From Syntrophobotulus glycolicus DSM 8271 (GTDB taxonomy: Bacteria > Bacillota > Desulfitobacteriia > Desulfitobacteriales > Syntrophobotulaceae), in the NCBI RefSeq assembly GCF_000190635.1, contig NC_015172.1, forward strand, positions 1,984,001 through 2,048,000: a DNA stretch of 64,000 bases, in the 5' to 3' direction. The notes under the pieces are model-generated. The model was not told where the DNA came from, made no database searches, and saw nothing but the letters and a program-made list of their open reading frames with translations. Each line of letters starts with the position of its first letter. The first letter of the stretch is position 1. This document shows positions 52,107 to 64,000 of this stretch, piece after piece. A program made the translations under genes and the position numbers.

Positions 52107-53306
52107 TTAATCTTCAACAACCTTGCTTCTCAGTTCCCCTACCATTTTGGGTACATCAATTTTCATTGGACATTGTTCTACACATCTTCCACATCTCAGG
52201 CATGTATAAAGCATCGGTGCCGCCACATCAGGCCCGCCATCGACAAACGCAGTCCAGATTGAACCGATGCCACTTAAATATGTTCTGCCATAATGACCTG
52301 CCGTCACCTGGAATACGGGACATTCATACATGCAGCCGCCACATCTTAAGCAAAATAATGCCTGATTATAGTCGAGGTTATTAATCATCTCACTCCGACC
52401 ATTATCAAGGAAAATAACATGGAACTCTTTTGGTCCATGGGCCCCATAGGTAATCACTTTCTCAATATCCCCTGTCTTACTGGGACCGCTGATGACGTTT
52501 ACATAGCTGGGTGCATCATACTGGGCATAGCGCCAATTGACTTCCGCCACTTTCATGGCGTCCTGAAACGAAGGCACAACCTTTTCAATGCCCACGATCA
52601 CGATATGGACAGGGGGGGTCCCTGTTACCAGTCTGACATTGCCCTCATTCTCAATGATCACAATCTGCCCCGTATCAGCAGCCACAACATTAGATCCGCT
52701 AATACCGACATCAGCTTTAAAATATTTATCTCTTAAAAATTCCCTGACCGCAGCCACTTCCGCAGGGATATCCGGCGGAACTTCTTTCTGAAAGAAATTG
52801 CTGAAAATTTCCGCAATCTGTTCCCTGGGAACATGTACGGCCGGTGAAAGAATATGCATAGGACGGTCATTTTTCAGTTGAAGAATAAACTCTCCAAGAT
52901 CTGTTTCCCATACTTCGTTACCCAATTCCTCCAGCCTGTGCCTTAATTGAATTTCTTCACCGAGCATACTTTTCCCTTTTATCACAACTTTGTCTTTACC
53001 GATAATCTGATCTACAATTTTGATTGCCTCATCTCCGTCTTTGGCAAAATAAGCGCTGCCATGGTTTCTCTCAATAGAAGCCATCGCTTTTTCCAGAAGT
53101 TCTTTATTGTTTTTCACGGCACTTGCTTTAATTTCCCTTACTTCCGCCGCTAACGCTACAGTATGAGGGAATCTTGCCAGAGTAGAAGCTACATTTGTTC
53201 GAAAAGACTTTACCGCTCTGGTGACCGCCCTATTGATATTCTCATCTTTGCTGGCTTTATTCAGGTTTTTTGTATAATCACTGATTTCTTTATTCAACTC
53301 GCTCAT
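52107..53306 (-). CDS. LutB-like iron-sulfur protein with LUD domain
   Basis: A 399-residue protein: an LUD (lactate utilisation) domain (about 60-290, ADVGISGSNVVAADTGQIVI) followed by a two-cluster ferredoxin-like region, CLRCGGCMYECPVF and CLRCGRCVEQCPMKI. Such proteins (LutB, LldF) work with an Fe-S CCG-domain partner to oxidise L-lactate or related acids without a flavin. Its gene starts inside the 3' end of the CCG-domain gene (16 bases overlap). Confidence 0.9.
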   Translation of the reverse strand: MSELNKEISDYTKNLNKASKDENINRAVTRAVKSFRTNVASTLARFPHTVALAAEVREIKASAVKNNKELLEKAMASIERNHGSAYFAKDGDEAIKIVDQIIGKDKVVIKGKSMLGEEIQLRHRLEELGNEVWETDLGEFILQLKNDRPMHILSPAVHVPREQIAEIFSNFFQKEVPPDIPAEVAAVREFLRDKYFKADVGISGSNVVAADTGQIVIIENEGNVRLVTGTPPVHIVIVGIEKVVPSFQDAMKVAEVNWRYAQYDAPSYVNVISGPSKTGDIEKVITYGAHGPKEFHVIFLDNGRSEMINNLDYNQALFCLRCGGCMYECPVFQVTAGHYGRTYLSGIGSIWTAFVDGGPDVAAPMLYTCLRCGRCVEQCPMKIDVPKMVGELRSKVVED

Positions 53307-54240
53307 TATCTTCAAACCCCCTATAGATAAATTCAACAAGGTCCTCCAAAATCAGACTGTCATCTGTTGTTTTCAAACCGCCTTCCAATGCCGACAAGCA
53401 GTAGGGGCAGGAAATCAGTGCCCTGTCAGCCCCGGTCTCAGCCAATTCAGTGATTCTCCGGCCAGACACTACTTTTGATACATCAGGAAAAAGCAGTTTG
53501 CTTGGTCCGCCGCAGCAAGTGGTCCAATCCTTATTCCTTAATGGTTCCACATATTCTGCACCCATCGCCTCAAGTATGACCCGTATTTCATCAAATACAC
53601 CGAGATCCCTGGCCAACCTGCATGAATCATGAATCACTACAGGCTTTTCCAATTTTATTTTAGGCAGCTGATTTGCCTTTTCCGCTACCATATCCACAAA
53701 AGTACGTACCTTCACGTCAGGGAACCCTGTCATTTCAGGGAAAATCAGTTTAAACATCTCAGCAGCATGTGGAGAAAGACAAATTATTGTCTCTGCTCCT
53801 GTCTTATTAATATACTCAATTACCTTTGGAGCATGTTTTTTCAAGTCTTTCCAGAACCCCAGCTCATAGAGTAAAGCACCGCTGTACAGTTCTTCCGCCC
53901 CGTTATAGCAAAGATCATAGCCCAGCCTTTTCAGAATGACCGCTGCCTTATAATTGATTGACCGATATCTTTGTTTATCCTTGGCCAAAATTGAAGCATA
54001 GATCTTCTCGGCATTAATTCCGGTCTTATTGACCAGCCCTCTTACTTTCATCAGCAACGAAAACAAGCCGCTGTTCGGATCAATGATTGACATGGTCTTG
54101 ACCAGAGAATCAATGTAGGGAAGTAACTGATATTCTCCTCCCGTATAGAACAACAATTTGCCTGTAGTCGGCAAATTGAGTTCTTTGGCCCATGATGATA
54201 TCTCTTTTCCGTTTAAAGCAAGCGGATTGCCATATTTCAT
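53290..54240 (-). CDS. Fe-S oxidoreductase with CCG domain (LutA/HdrD-like)
   Basis: A 316-residue protein with the CCG-type cysteine motif: VIHDSCRLARDLG, TTCCGGPSKLLFPDV and SCPYC, in the order of heterodisulfide reductase/LutA-like proteins. The N-terminal half of about 130 residues lacks Fe-S motifs. It is co-transcribed with the LUD protein and is probably the second subunit of a lactate- or glycolate-type oxidase complex. The first in-frame start (54306) is less likely than ATG 54240. Confidence 0.86.
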   Translation of the reverse strand: MKYGNPLALNGKEISSWAKELNLPTTGKLLFYTGGEYQLLPYIDSLVKTMSIIDPNSGLFSLLMKVRGLVNKTGINAEKIYASILAKDKQRYRSINYKAAVILKRLGYDLCYNGAEELYSGALLYELGFWKDLKKHAPKVIEYINKTGAETIICLSPHAAEMFKLIFPEMTGFPDVKVRTFVDMVAEKANQLPKIKLEKPVVIHDSCRLARDLGVFDEIRVILEAMGAEYVEPLRNKDWTTCCGGPSKLLFPDVSKVVSGRRITELAETGADRALISCPYCLSALEGGLKTTDDSLILEDLVEFIYRGFEDNERVE

Positions 54241-54552
54241 TATGTTCCCACGAATTATTTCAAACGTTGCGGGAAGTTTCTTTCTACCAGCCACTGAGGT
54301 CAACAACCCTTCCGCAAAATATAGTTACACTAGCATACTATAATATTAAATAAGAATATCCTCTTTGAGTAAAGAGCTATCAGTGAAGTATTTTGTATTC
54401 TTGATATCAAAAACCTGATCGTTTTCCTACTTATTCCAGTGTTCCAGCTTGACCTTTTCTGATGATTCCGATTTCAATATTTATAGATTTTAAAATTGAG
54501 TTATGGTAATATTATACTAAACTCCAAGAGCATTCTGAAAGGGGCGATTTCC

Positions 54553-55428
54553 ATGGATGCTGAATCTTCAGCTTCCCAGCCTAAAATTCCCCGATTCACT
54601 CATTTTAAAGGTAAATTGATCAAATTTGTTATCCTGTTGGTTCTGATTGCTTTGATTATTGCAGGTATGATCTTTAAGGCATATACGATTATCCCCCCTG
54701 GACACAGAGGGACTGTTGTTCAGCTTGGTGCTGTCAGTTCACGGATATTGAGTGAAGGCTTCCATTTTAAGGTGCCTTTTATTCAGGAAATCATCCCTAT
54801 GGATGTCCGTATGCAGAAAATTGAATCTGATCATGAAACATCCTCTAAGGATCTCCAGGTTGTTCACGCAACAGTAGCTGTAAACTACAGTCTTGATCCG
54901 GAAAAAGTTAATGTTCTGTACCAAAACATACCTGACTATGCGTCTAATGTTGTTACCCCTGAGATCAGGGAATCCCTCAAATCTGTGATCGCCCAGTATA
55001 CTGCCGAGGAATTAGTGTCTAAAAGGGCTGAAGTCAGTGCCAAGGTCAAGGATGTCCTTAGGGAGAAATTATCCAATTATTATATGATCCTTCATGAAGT
55101 TAACCTTACCGAATTAAAATTCAGCGATCAATTTGATCAAGCGATTGAACAAAAGCAGATTGCCGAGCAACAGGCTTTAAAAGCTAAGCTTGATTTACAG
55201 AGAGTCCAGGTCGAGGCCCAGCAAAAGCTTGAGCAGGCCAAAGCTGAAGCCGAAGCTTTAAAAATCCAAAAGGATTACGTCACCCCTGAGTTAGTGAAAC
55301 TCAGACAAGTGGAAGCTCAACTGGAAGCAATAAAAAAATGGGACGGCAAACTGCCGGCTGTAAATGGCAGCAACGTATTCCCCTTTATTAATATGGATGG
55401 TTCAGGCTTCGGAACCCAGACCCCTTAA
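54553..55428 (+). CDS. Prohibitin/SPFH family membrane protein
   Basis: A 291-residue protein with one N-terminal helix (about 18-38) and an SPFH (band 7) domain: PPGHRGTVVQLGAVSSRILSE, then VNYSLDPEKVNVLYQN and AEELVSKRAEVSAKVKDVL. A long coiled coil ends the protein (KAKLDLQRVQVEAQQKLEQA). Forms membrane rings or patches, typical of prohibitin-like proteins in Firmicutes. ATG 54553 follows AAAGGGGCG. Confidence 0.92.
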   Translation: MDAESSASQPKIPRFTHFKGKLIKFVILLVLIALIIAGMIFKAYTIIPPGHRGTVVQLGAVSSRILSEGFHFKVPFIQEIIPMDVRMQKIESDHETSSKDLQVVHATVAVNYSLDPEKVNVLYQNIPDYASNVVTPEIRESLKSVIAQYTAEELVSKRAEVSAKVKDVLREKLSNYYMILHEVNLTELKFSDQFDQAIEQKQIAEQQALKAKLDLQRVQVEAQQKLEQAKAEAEALKIQKDYVTPELVKLRQVEAQLEAIKKWDGKLPAVNGSNVFPFINMDGSGFGTQTP

Positions 55429-55525
55429 GAGTCTTCATTTATGGACTTTTTGCTATTCTTTGCAATCTAACGGGGCGGCAGATGATTACTGCTGCTGTCA
55501 ATATCAACTCCTATGCTTTATTAGA

Positions 55526-55565
55526 GAGGGCGTAACAAATTTTTTTGTTGCGTCCTCATTTCTTA
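55526..55565 (+). terminator. Terminator after the prohibitin-like gene
   Basis: GAGGGCGTAACAAA pairs with TTTGTTGCGTCCTC across a short T-rich loop (two mismatches), followed by ATTTCTTATTT. Confidence 0.65.
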
Positions 55566-55699
55566 TTTGTAACTTTAGTCCATACTGAGAATTTTTTCAA
55601 CATTCACTCGTCTTGTATTTAGAAAAATTAAATTGGTTATACCCTGCCAAATTTTTATGATCTTAACACATGCTTGATATGTCAAAAAGATTTTTTTGA

Positions 55700-57796
<2,097 letters not shown>

Positions 57797-57810
57797 TCAC
57801 CTTCGTTAAT

Positions 57811-59639
<1,829 letters not shown>

Positions 59640-59807
59640 GGTGGCCGTTTCCCAGGCATTTAAGTTCTCCAGCCCTTTTCAACATCACGGAACATTATTA
59701 CTCTGTTTTTCCTTATCCTGAACAGATCAAAAGGCAGAGCATATAATGGGATAAGCTTTCCGGTATGTATAATAAACTATTTAGGAAGCTGGACAAGGAG
59801 GAACCCC

Positions 59808-60725
59808 ATGGGGAATCAAGCTTTACAAATCCAAAGATTAGCCGGCGGCAATATTGGGGCCACAGAAGCTGTCCTTTTTGATACAGTTGTTTATTCTGCC
59901 GGAAATATCCTTTACGATCCTTTAACAGGCATCATCACTTTTCAGAAACCGGGCAGATATTTTGTGAATTGGAGCGTAGCAACTCAAACAGCCATATTGC
60001 CGACCGGAATTATCTTTGCGCTTTCCTCATCCCAGGGAGAATTTTTACAGGGCAATTCACCGCTGAAAACAGGGGAGGTTACCGGAACAGGCATCATTAA
60101 CGTTGTCGCCGCTCCTGTCACACTATCGCTTGTCAATGCGGTCGGGAACAACATCTATTATGCCTCCCAACTGCCAATAAAAGCTGACCTGATCATATTT
60201 TCGGACACCTCCGGAGGGTTAGCGGATACTTCGGCCTGCTTCAGCATGGCCCAGCTTGCGCATATTATCGAACAGCTTATTGTTTTGTACCCCACCAGCA
60301 CCATGTCTGTTTTCACCACAAATTTGATCACCGTCACCTCTATGCCCTATCAACTCTATACCTCTCCAGCTGCCGATGGCCCGGGACTTTTTATTCTGAA
60401 AGATGCCGGCAATCGAATTGATATCGTACCCCTTACCTCTATCGTCGCGATTTATGTGGGCGCAGACACCGTATATAATCCGGCCATCACCTACCTTCCT
60501 CCTCCTTCACCGCTGCCCTTAGGCTGTGATACCAACTTAATCGCCGCTATGCGGGATTACCTGCCCATCGGGACGGATGTCGTCATCCGTTTGGGAGTCG
60601 CCGCCCAAGCCAGCGGAGCAATTTACAAAAGCGATTATGGCATTATTGTCCTGTCTGATGCAGACGGCAATACCCCCATTTTTATCCCGGTGATGCAAAC
60701 GGCCTCTGTTGCTTTGACAGAGTAA
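59808..60725 (+). CDS. BclA-C/C1q-like spore-surface protein without collagen
   Basis: A 305-residue protein. Residues 1-135 are a C1q/TNF-type beta domain like the end of collagen protein 2 (VLFDTVVYSAGNILYDPLTG, GRYFVNWSV, ADLIIFSD). The second half (about 145-305) has no recognised family, with two similar stretches (LITVTSMPYQLYTSP and ITYLPPPSPL). It follows the collagen genes on the same strand. ATG 59808 is preceded by AAGGAGG. Likely a cap or adaptor of the filaments; inferred from context. Confidence 0.72.
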   Translation: MGNQALQIQRLAGGNIGATEAVLFDTVVYSAGNILYDPLTGIITFQKPGRYFVNWSVATQTAILPTGIIFALSSSQGEFLQGNSPLKTGEVTGTGIINVVAAPVTLSLVNAVGNNIYYASQLPIKADLIIFSDTSGGLADTSACFSMAQLAHIIEQLIVLYPTSTMSVFTTNLITVTSMPYQLYTSPAADGPGLFILKDAGNRIDIVPLTSIVAIYVGADTVYNPAITYLPPPSPLPLGCDTNLIAAMRDYLPIGTDVVIRLGVAAQASGAIYKSDYGIIVLSDADGNTPIFIPVMQTASVALTE

Positions 60726-60742
60726 TCATCGGCTATTAAATA

Positions 60743-60808
60743 AATACCCTGTTGGTTCTAATTTGTATGTTTCTGAGCGAACATACAAATTAGACTCAAC
60801 AGGGTATT
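60743..60808. terminator. Long convergent terminator
   Basis: AATACCCTGTTG and TTCTAATTTGTATGTT (60743-60771) pair with AACATACAAATTAGA and CAACAGGGTATT (60780-60808), 29 bases with two mismatches. Lies between the plus-strand C1q-like and minus-strand DUF6385 genes. Confidence 0.75.
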
Positions 60809-60839
60809 CTTGTCAGATTTATCCTCGCTGCTATGACTC

Positions 60840-61409
60840 TTAGGCTCTCCCGTTATAATAAATCTCAACGTTTGTATTGCTGGAGGCCACAACCCTTAAT
60901 CTGGCATATTTCATCGCTACAGTCACGGAAGTGATATTATTGTTTCCTGCGGTAACTCCTTGAGCTGTTGAATGGTCAACATAGTACGCGTTTGAGTCCA
61001 CCGGTGCGATCTGGAGGGTAACGGTGATCGTAGAGGAGCCGGTGTTGCGGATAAAATAACTATTTTCCCTGTAGGCACTGATATCTTTGGTAAGAAGAAA
61101 GCTGGTACCCGAAGGCGCTGTTGTTGAAAGGCTCTCCTCCACAAACCCGAGATTATAGAGCTGAACAGAATCCTGAGTCCCACTCAAGTCCCTGATATCC
61201 AGATTGTTTGCTGTGACAACGACCGAATCCCGAGCGGAGCTTAAACTCCGGATATCCAGATTATTTGCCGTAACAGTAATTTCACTGAGAGGAGAAAATA
61301 GAAACAAGCCGTCGGCATCCACAGCTATAGGCTTAGGTTCGTTATCATCCATCCCGTAAATGACTGCCTTAAGGTTTTCTGCGCTGGTATTAAAAATTAA
61401 ATAGTTCAT
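60840..61409 (-). CDS. DUF6385-like repeat protein A
   Basis: A 189-residue protein. N-terminus MNYLIFNTSAENLKAVIYGM resembles that of the 62235 protein (MNNLVFNTKAEELKTSIYAQ). Two repeats of about 20 residues follow (EITVTANNLDIRSLSSARDS / VVVTANNLDIRDLSGTQDS). The C-terminal domain (YFIRNTGSSTITVTLQIAPV, then YYVD, and AMKYARLRV) is shared with the other two genes. Start ATG 61409. Co-transcribed with protein B, 28 bases upstream. Function unknown. Confidence 0.7.
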   Translation of the reverse strand: MNYLIFNTSAENLKAVIYGMDDNEPKPIAVDADGLFLFSPLSEITVTANNLDIRSLSSARDSVVVTANNLDIRDLSGTQDSVQLYNLGFVEESLSTTAPSGTSFLLTKDISAYRENSYFIRNTGSSTITVTLQIAPVDSNAYYVDHSTAQGVTAGNNNITSVTVAMKYARLRVVASSNTNVEIYYNGRA

Positions 61410-61437
61410 TGAATTCACCGCTCCGTTTCCATGGGCA

Positions 61438-62010
61438 TCAGGACTGCCCAAAATAATTGACGATTACACTACCCAAAAGTACGGCTGATACTCTGATCCT
61501 GACATATTTCATCAGTTTGGACGGTGTAAATATCTGGGTACCGCCGGCAATCAAGCTAAAAGAACTCCCATCATCGACATAATAATTGTCACTGTTTACC
61601 GGAGCGATCTGTAACGTGACGGTAACCCCTACCCCTCCCACATTTCTAACCACATAATAATTTCTGCCATACCTACTGACATCCTTGGGAAGAAAGTTCC
61701 TGCTGCCTAAGGCTACAATTGTACCTGACTCCATATCTTCGGTATAATTCCTAGCCTGTATTTGTACAGAATCCTGGGAGCCGTTTAACGCCCTTACATC
61801 AAGATCTGAAGCAAGAATAGTCAGGCTATCCCTAGCCGCGGTTAAATCCCTGATATTAAGGTTGTCCGCCTGGATATCAACATCAAGAGTTGACGATAAA
61901 ATCAGTCTTCCTTGGGAGTCCGTAATGAACGGCAGATTTTCTTCTCCGTTTTTTCCCTGTGCTTGCAGTTTCAACCATCTGGCTTCATTATTTCTAACGT
62001 CCTTGTTCAT
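61438..62010 (-). CDS. DUF6385-like repeat protein B
   Basis: A 190-residue protein related to A. The N-terminus (MNKDVRNNEARWLKLQAQGK) is different, but it has the same two-repeat block (VDIQADNLNIRDLTAARDS / LTILASDLDVRALNGSQDS) and the same C-terminal domain (YYVVRNVGGVGVTVTLQIAP, DNYYVDD, LMKYVRIRV). No signal peptide. The upstream region points away from the repeat protein gene at 62235. Function unknown; likely a spore-surface protein by neighbourhood. Confidence 0.7.
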   Translation of the reverse strand: MNKDVRNNEARWLKLQAQGKNGEENLPFITDSQGRLILSSTLDVDIQADNLNIRDLTAARDSLTILASDLDVRALNGSQDSVQIQARNYTEDMESGTIVALGSRNFLPKDVSRYGRNYYVVRNVGGVGVTVTLQIAPVNSDNYYVDDGSSFSLIAGGTQIFTPSKLMKYVRIRVSAVLLGSVIVNYFGQS

Positions 62011-62162
62011 CGAAACGTTTCCTTCTTTATTTATATAGATACTCTTTACGGATACTTCGATGTTGGATTTATAACATTTCTGTTTATAAACGATTATATG
62101 TTAACCATAGATCAGGTGTGCACTTGTCCGTAAACCAGATCGATAACTTGTCGCCTTTTGTC

Positions 62163-62190
62163 ACTCCGAAGATCGAAACAGCATAACTTA
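62163..62190 (+). promoter_or_regulatory. Candidate SigK-like promoter of the DUF6385 repeat gene
   Basis: AC at 62163-62164, 17 bases, then CATAACTTA (62182-62190), a full match to the CATAnnnTA -10 of late mother-cell sigma factors. The start codon lies 45 bases downstream. Confidence 0.45.
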
Positions 62191-62234
62191 CAATACAAGC
62201 TATCCTGAGTTTATTGGAAAGAAGGATTGATGCT

Positions 62235-63479
62235 ATGAATAATCTGGTTTTTAATACTAAAGCCGAAGAACTGAAAACCAGTATTTACGCCCAAGCTCCG
62301 GATTTGAGCACAAAACCGTTGCAATTGGACGCTAACGATAATTTGCTGGTCGCCGGGGACTTTACCATTTCTGAAATTACCAACCCTGTTACCATTGCCA
62401 ATGCTTCCCTCACCGTCGCCGGTACCGTTACTGTTTCCGAAGTCACCAACCCTGTCACCATTGCCAATGCTTCCCTCACTGTCGCCGGTACCGTCACTGT
62501 TTCCGAAGTCACCAACCCTGTTACCATTGCCAATGCTTCCCTCACTGTCGCCGGCACCGTTACTGTTTCCGAAGTCACCAACCCTGTTACCATTGCCAAT
62601 GCTTCCCTCACTGTCGCCGGCACCGTTACGGTTTCCGAAGTCACCAACCCTGTTACCATTGCCAATGCTTCCCTCACTGTCGCCGGTACCGTCACTGTTT
62701 CCGAAGTCACCAACCCTGTTACCATTGCCAATGCTTCCCTCACTGTCGCCGGTACCGTTACGGTTTCCGAAGTCACCAACCCTGTTACCATTGCCAATGC
62801 TTCCCTCACTGTCGCCGGCACCGTCACGGTTTCCGAAGTCACCAACCCTGTTACCATTGCCAATGCTTCCCTCACTGTCGCCGGTACCGTCACTGTTTCC
62901 GAAGTCACCAACCCTGTTACCATTGCTAATGCTTCCCTCACCGTCGCCGGTACCGTTACTGTTTCCGAAGTCACCAACCCTGTTACCATTGCCAATGCTT
63001 CCCTCACCGTCGCCGGTACCGTTACTGTTTCCGAAGTCACCAACCCTGTTACCATTGCCAATGCTTCCCTCACTGTCGCCGGCACCGTCACTGTTTCCGA
63101 AGTCACCAACCCTGTTACCATTGCCAATGCTTCCCTCACCGTTTCAGTTGGTGGTTACCTGTTTACGTCTGACTTGGTGGCAGACAACCCTATCACCGGT
63201 ACAGGCGTATTATTTAACAATACGGATATCTCCCAGGTTAAAACGGCATCCCTGCTCTTGTATAACCAGGGAGCTGTTCCCCTAACACTTTCTCTGCAAA
63301 TCAGTCCCACAACAACAGACGGGGATTATATCGACGATCCCAGTTATACCAATGTGGTTTTAGAAGCGAATGAGAAAAAATATATGGCCATAAGCTCTTT
63401 CGCCCATTATGTCCGCCTGCAATATCTCATGGGCGGTTCCACCGGAACAATTACCGCTTACTACAACGCACAAACCTAA
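62235..63479 (+). CDS. DUF6385-like protein C with twelve 22-residue repeats
   Basis: A 414-residue protein: N-terminus MNNLVFNTKAEELKTSIYAQ as in protein A, then twelve 22-residue repeats (residues about 39-302) of the form VAGTVTVSEVTNPVTIANAS plus LT. The C-terminal domain (LLLYNQGAVPLTLSLQISPT, DGDYIDD and FAHYVRLQY) is shared with A and B. Alternating hydrophobic and small residues in every repeat suggest a beta-solenoid or stacked beta-sheet fibre. No signal peptide. ATG 62235 follows GAAGGA. It lies next to a glycosyltransferase gene. Confidence 0.78.
   Translation: MNNLVFNTKAEELKTSIYAQAPDLSTKPLQLDANDNLLVAGDFTISEITNPVTIANASLTVAGTVTVSEVTNPVTIANASLTVAGTVTVSEVTNPVTIANASLTVAGTVTVSEVTNPVTIANASLTVAGTVTVSEVTNPVTIANASLTVAGTVTVSEVTNPVTIANASLTVAGTVTVSEVTNPVTIANASLTVAGTVTVSEVTNPVTIANASLTVAGTVTVSEVTNPVTIANASLTVAGTVTVSEVTNPVTIANASLTVAGTVTVSEVTNPVTIANASLTVAGTVTVSEVTNPVTIANASLTVSVGGYLFTSDLVADNPITGTGVLFNNTDISQVKTASLLLYNQGAVPLTLSLQISPTTTDGDYIDDPSYTNVVLEANEKKYMAISSFAHYVRLQYLMGGSTGTITAYYNAQT
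62349..63140 (+). repeat. 66-bp tandem repeat in DUF6385 gene C
   Basis: Twelve in-frame 66-base units. The first (VAGDFTISEI) is diverged; the other eleven encode the same peptide and differ only at a few synonymous sites (such as GGTACC/GGCACC and ACT/ACC). Confidence 0.95.
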
Positions 63480-63623
63480 GAACAACCACTGGTCAGACAC
63501 AATTCTCTTTCTGTCTGTATGGAATTCCATCAGTTCATCAAGATCCATACAGACATCCTATACCTGGGCTCAGCCGCCCTACCATCTATTCTCCATAATA
63601 AATAGAAAGCACGAGGGATTCTT

Positions 63624-64000
63624 ATGGAAAAACAAAAAACCGTCAGCCTCTGCATGATTGTCAGAAATGAAGCCTTACTGCTAGAACGTTGTTTAAACAG
63701 TGTTCAGGGCCTGGTAGATGAAATCATCGTTGTCGACACAGGCTCAACCGATAACACGAAAGAAATCGCCCTGCGCTTTGATGCCAAAATCTATGATTAC
63801 CCATGGAACGACAATTTCAGTGAAGCCAGAAACTACTCGCTCGCGAAAGCGGCTTGCGACTGGATTCTGCTGCTGGATGCGGACGAAGCGTTGTGCCCGC
63901 GGGACAGAGATAAATTCATTCACTTAATCAACACTTGCCCTTATGATGGGTGCCATTTCACCATCTGCAATCATATGAGCAGAGGAAATGAGTATAACCT
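63624..64000 (+). CDS. Family 2 glycosyltransferase (partial, runs off the window)
   Basis: The first 125 codons of a GT-A fold transferase: VSLCMIVRNEALLLERCLNS, VDEIIVVDTGSTDNTKEIA and LLLDADEAL, the nucleotide-sugar/DxD region, in the SPBc2/Beta-1,4-glucosyltransferase-like subgroup. ATG 63624 follows GAGGGAT. The gene extends beyond 64000. Its position after the collagen and repeat proteins makes it a candidate for glycosylating their threonine residues. Confidence 0.88.
   Translation, partial: MEKQKTVSLCMIVRNEALLLERCLNSVQGLVDEIIVVDTGSTDNTKEIALRFDAKIYDYPWNDNFSEARNYSLAKAACDWILLLDADEALCPRDRDKFIHLINTCPYDGCHFTICNHMSRGNEYN

Noticed and set aside
62285-63139. 284-codon minus-strand frame across the DUF6385 repeats
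   Set aside because: A shadow of the 66-bp repeat in the opposite frame, no ribosome site.
62349-63140. 66-bp repeats as CRISPR or satellite DNA
   Set aside because: In-frame, no spacers, synonymous variation only; they are part of a protein.

Overview
The window reads as the chromosome of a low-to-moderate GC, endospore-forming, largely anaerobic Firmicute, most like Clostridia of the Peptococcaceae type (Desulfosporosinus, Desulfitobacterium, Dehalobacter). The evidence is purine-rich Shine-Dalgarno sites before nearly every gene, frequent TTG/GTG starts, many ferredoxin-type Fe-S proteins, an Amj-type lipid II flippase, tiny YjcZ-like sporulation peptides and BclA-like collagen proteins. 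The genus is an inference. No rRNA, tRNA or CRISPR array was seen.

Left part (1-19.7 kb): cell-envelope genes (DUF948 protein, NlpC/P60 hydrolase, lipoteichoic-acid-synthase-like enzyme, glycosyltransferase plus Zn-phospholipase-C-like protein). Next comes a scar of mobile DNA: a decayed IS66 remnant, an IS256-family element and a possible mobilisation-gene stub. This is followed by a secreted bacteriocin-like protein with a small membrane partner, a MerR/aldo-keto reductase pair, a DUF2975/Xre/DUF4173 operon, a csoR-copZ-copA copper operon, and an ABC-F antibiotic-resistance gene behind a convincing attenuator.

Middle part (20-50 kb): mostly housekeeping and accessory genes. These include acyltransferases, a CHAP hydrolase without a signal peptide, a MacAB-like efflux operon, an EAL-GGDEF protein behind a terminator-like leader, uracil-DNA glycosylase and an ECF sigma/anti-sigma pair. 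They continue with an ABC-2 exporter, tandem CBO0543-like membrane proteins, an M24 peptidase, Amj plus an adjacent 56-58-residue membrane protein, a MATE exporter, two Xre regulators, IMP dehydrogenase, a PAS protein, a methyltransferase, a CvfB-like S1 protein and topoisomerase III.

Right part (50-64 kb): two tiny sporulation-type peptides, a nucleoside-recognition membrane protein, a LutA/LutB-like iron-sulfur pair, a prohibitin-like protein, and then a dense spore-surface cluster. The cluster has two duplicated collagen-like proteins with matching upstream regions, a C1q/BclA-C-like protein, three DUF6385-type proteins built round 20-22-residue repeats (one with twelve 66-bp units), and the start of a family 2 glycosyltransferase. 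Together these look like the shell and filaments of a spore surface plus an enzyme that could glycosylate them. This cluster is the best candidate for an under-described system in the window.
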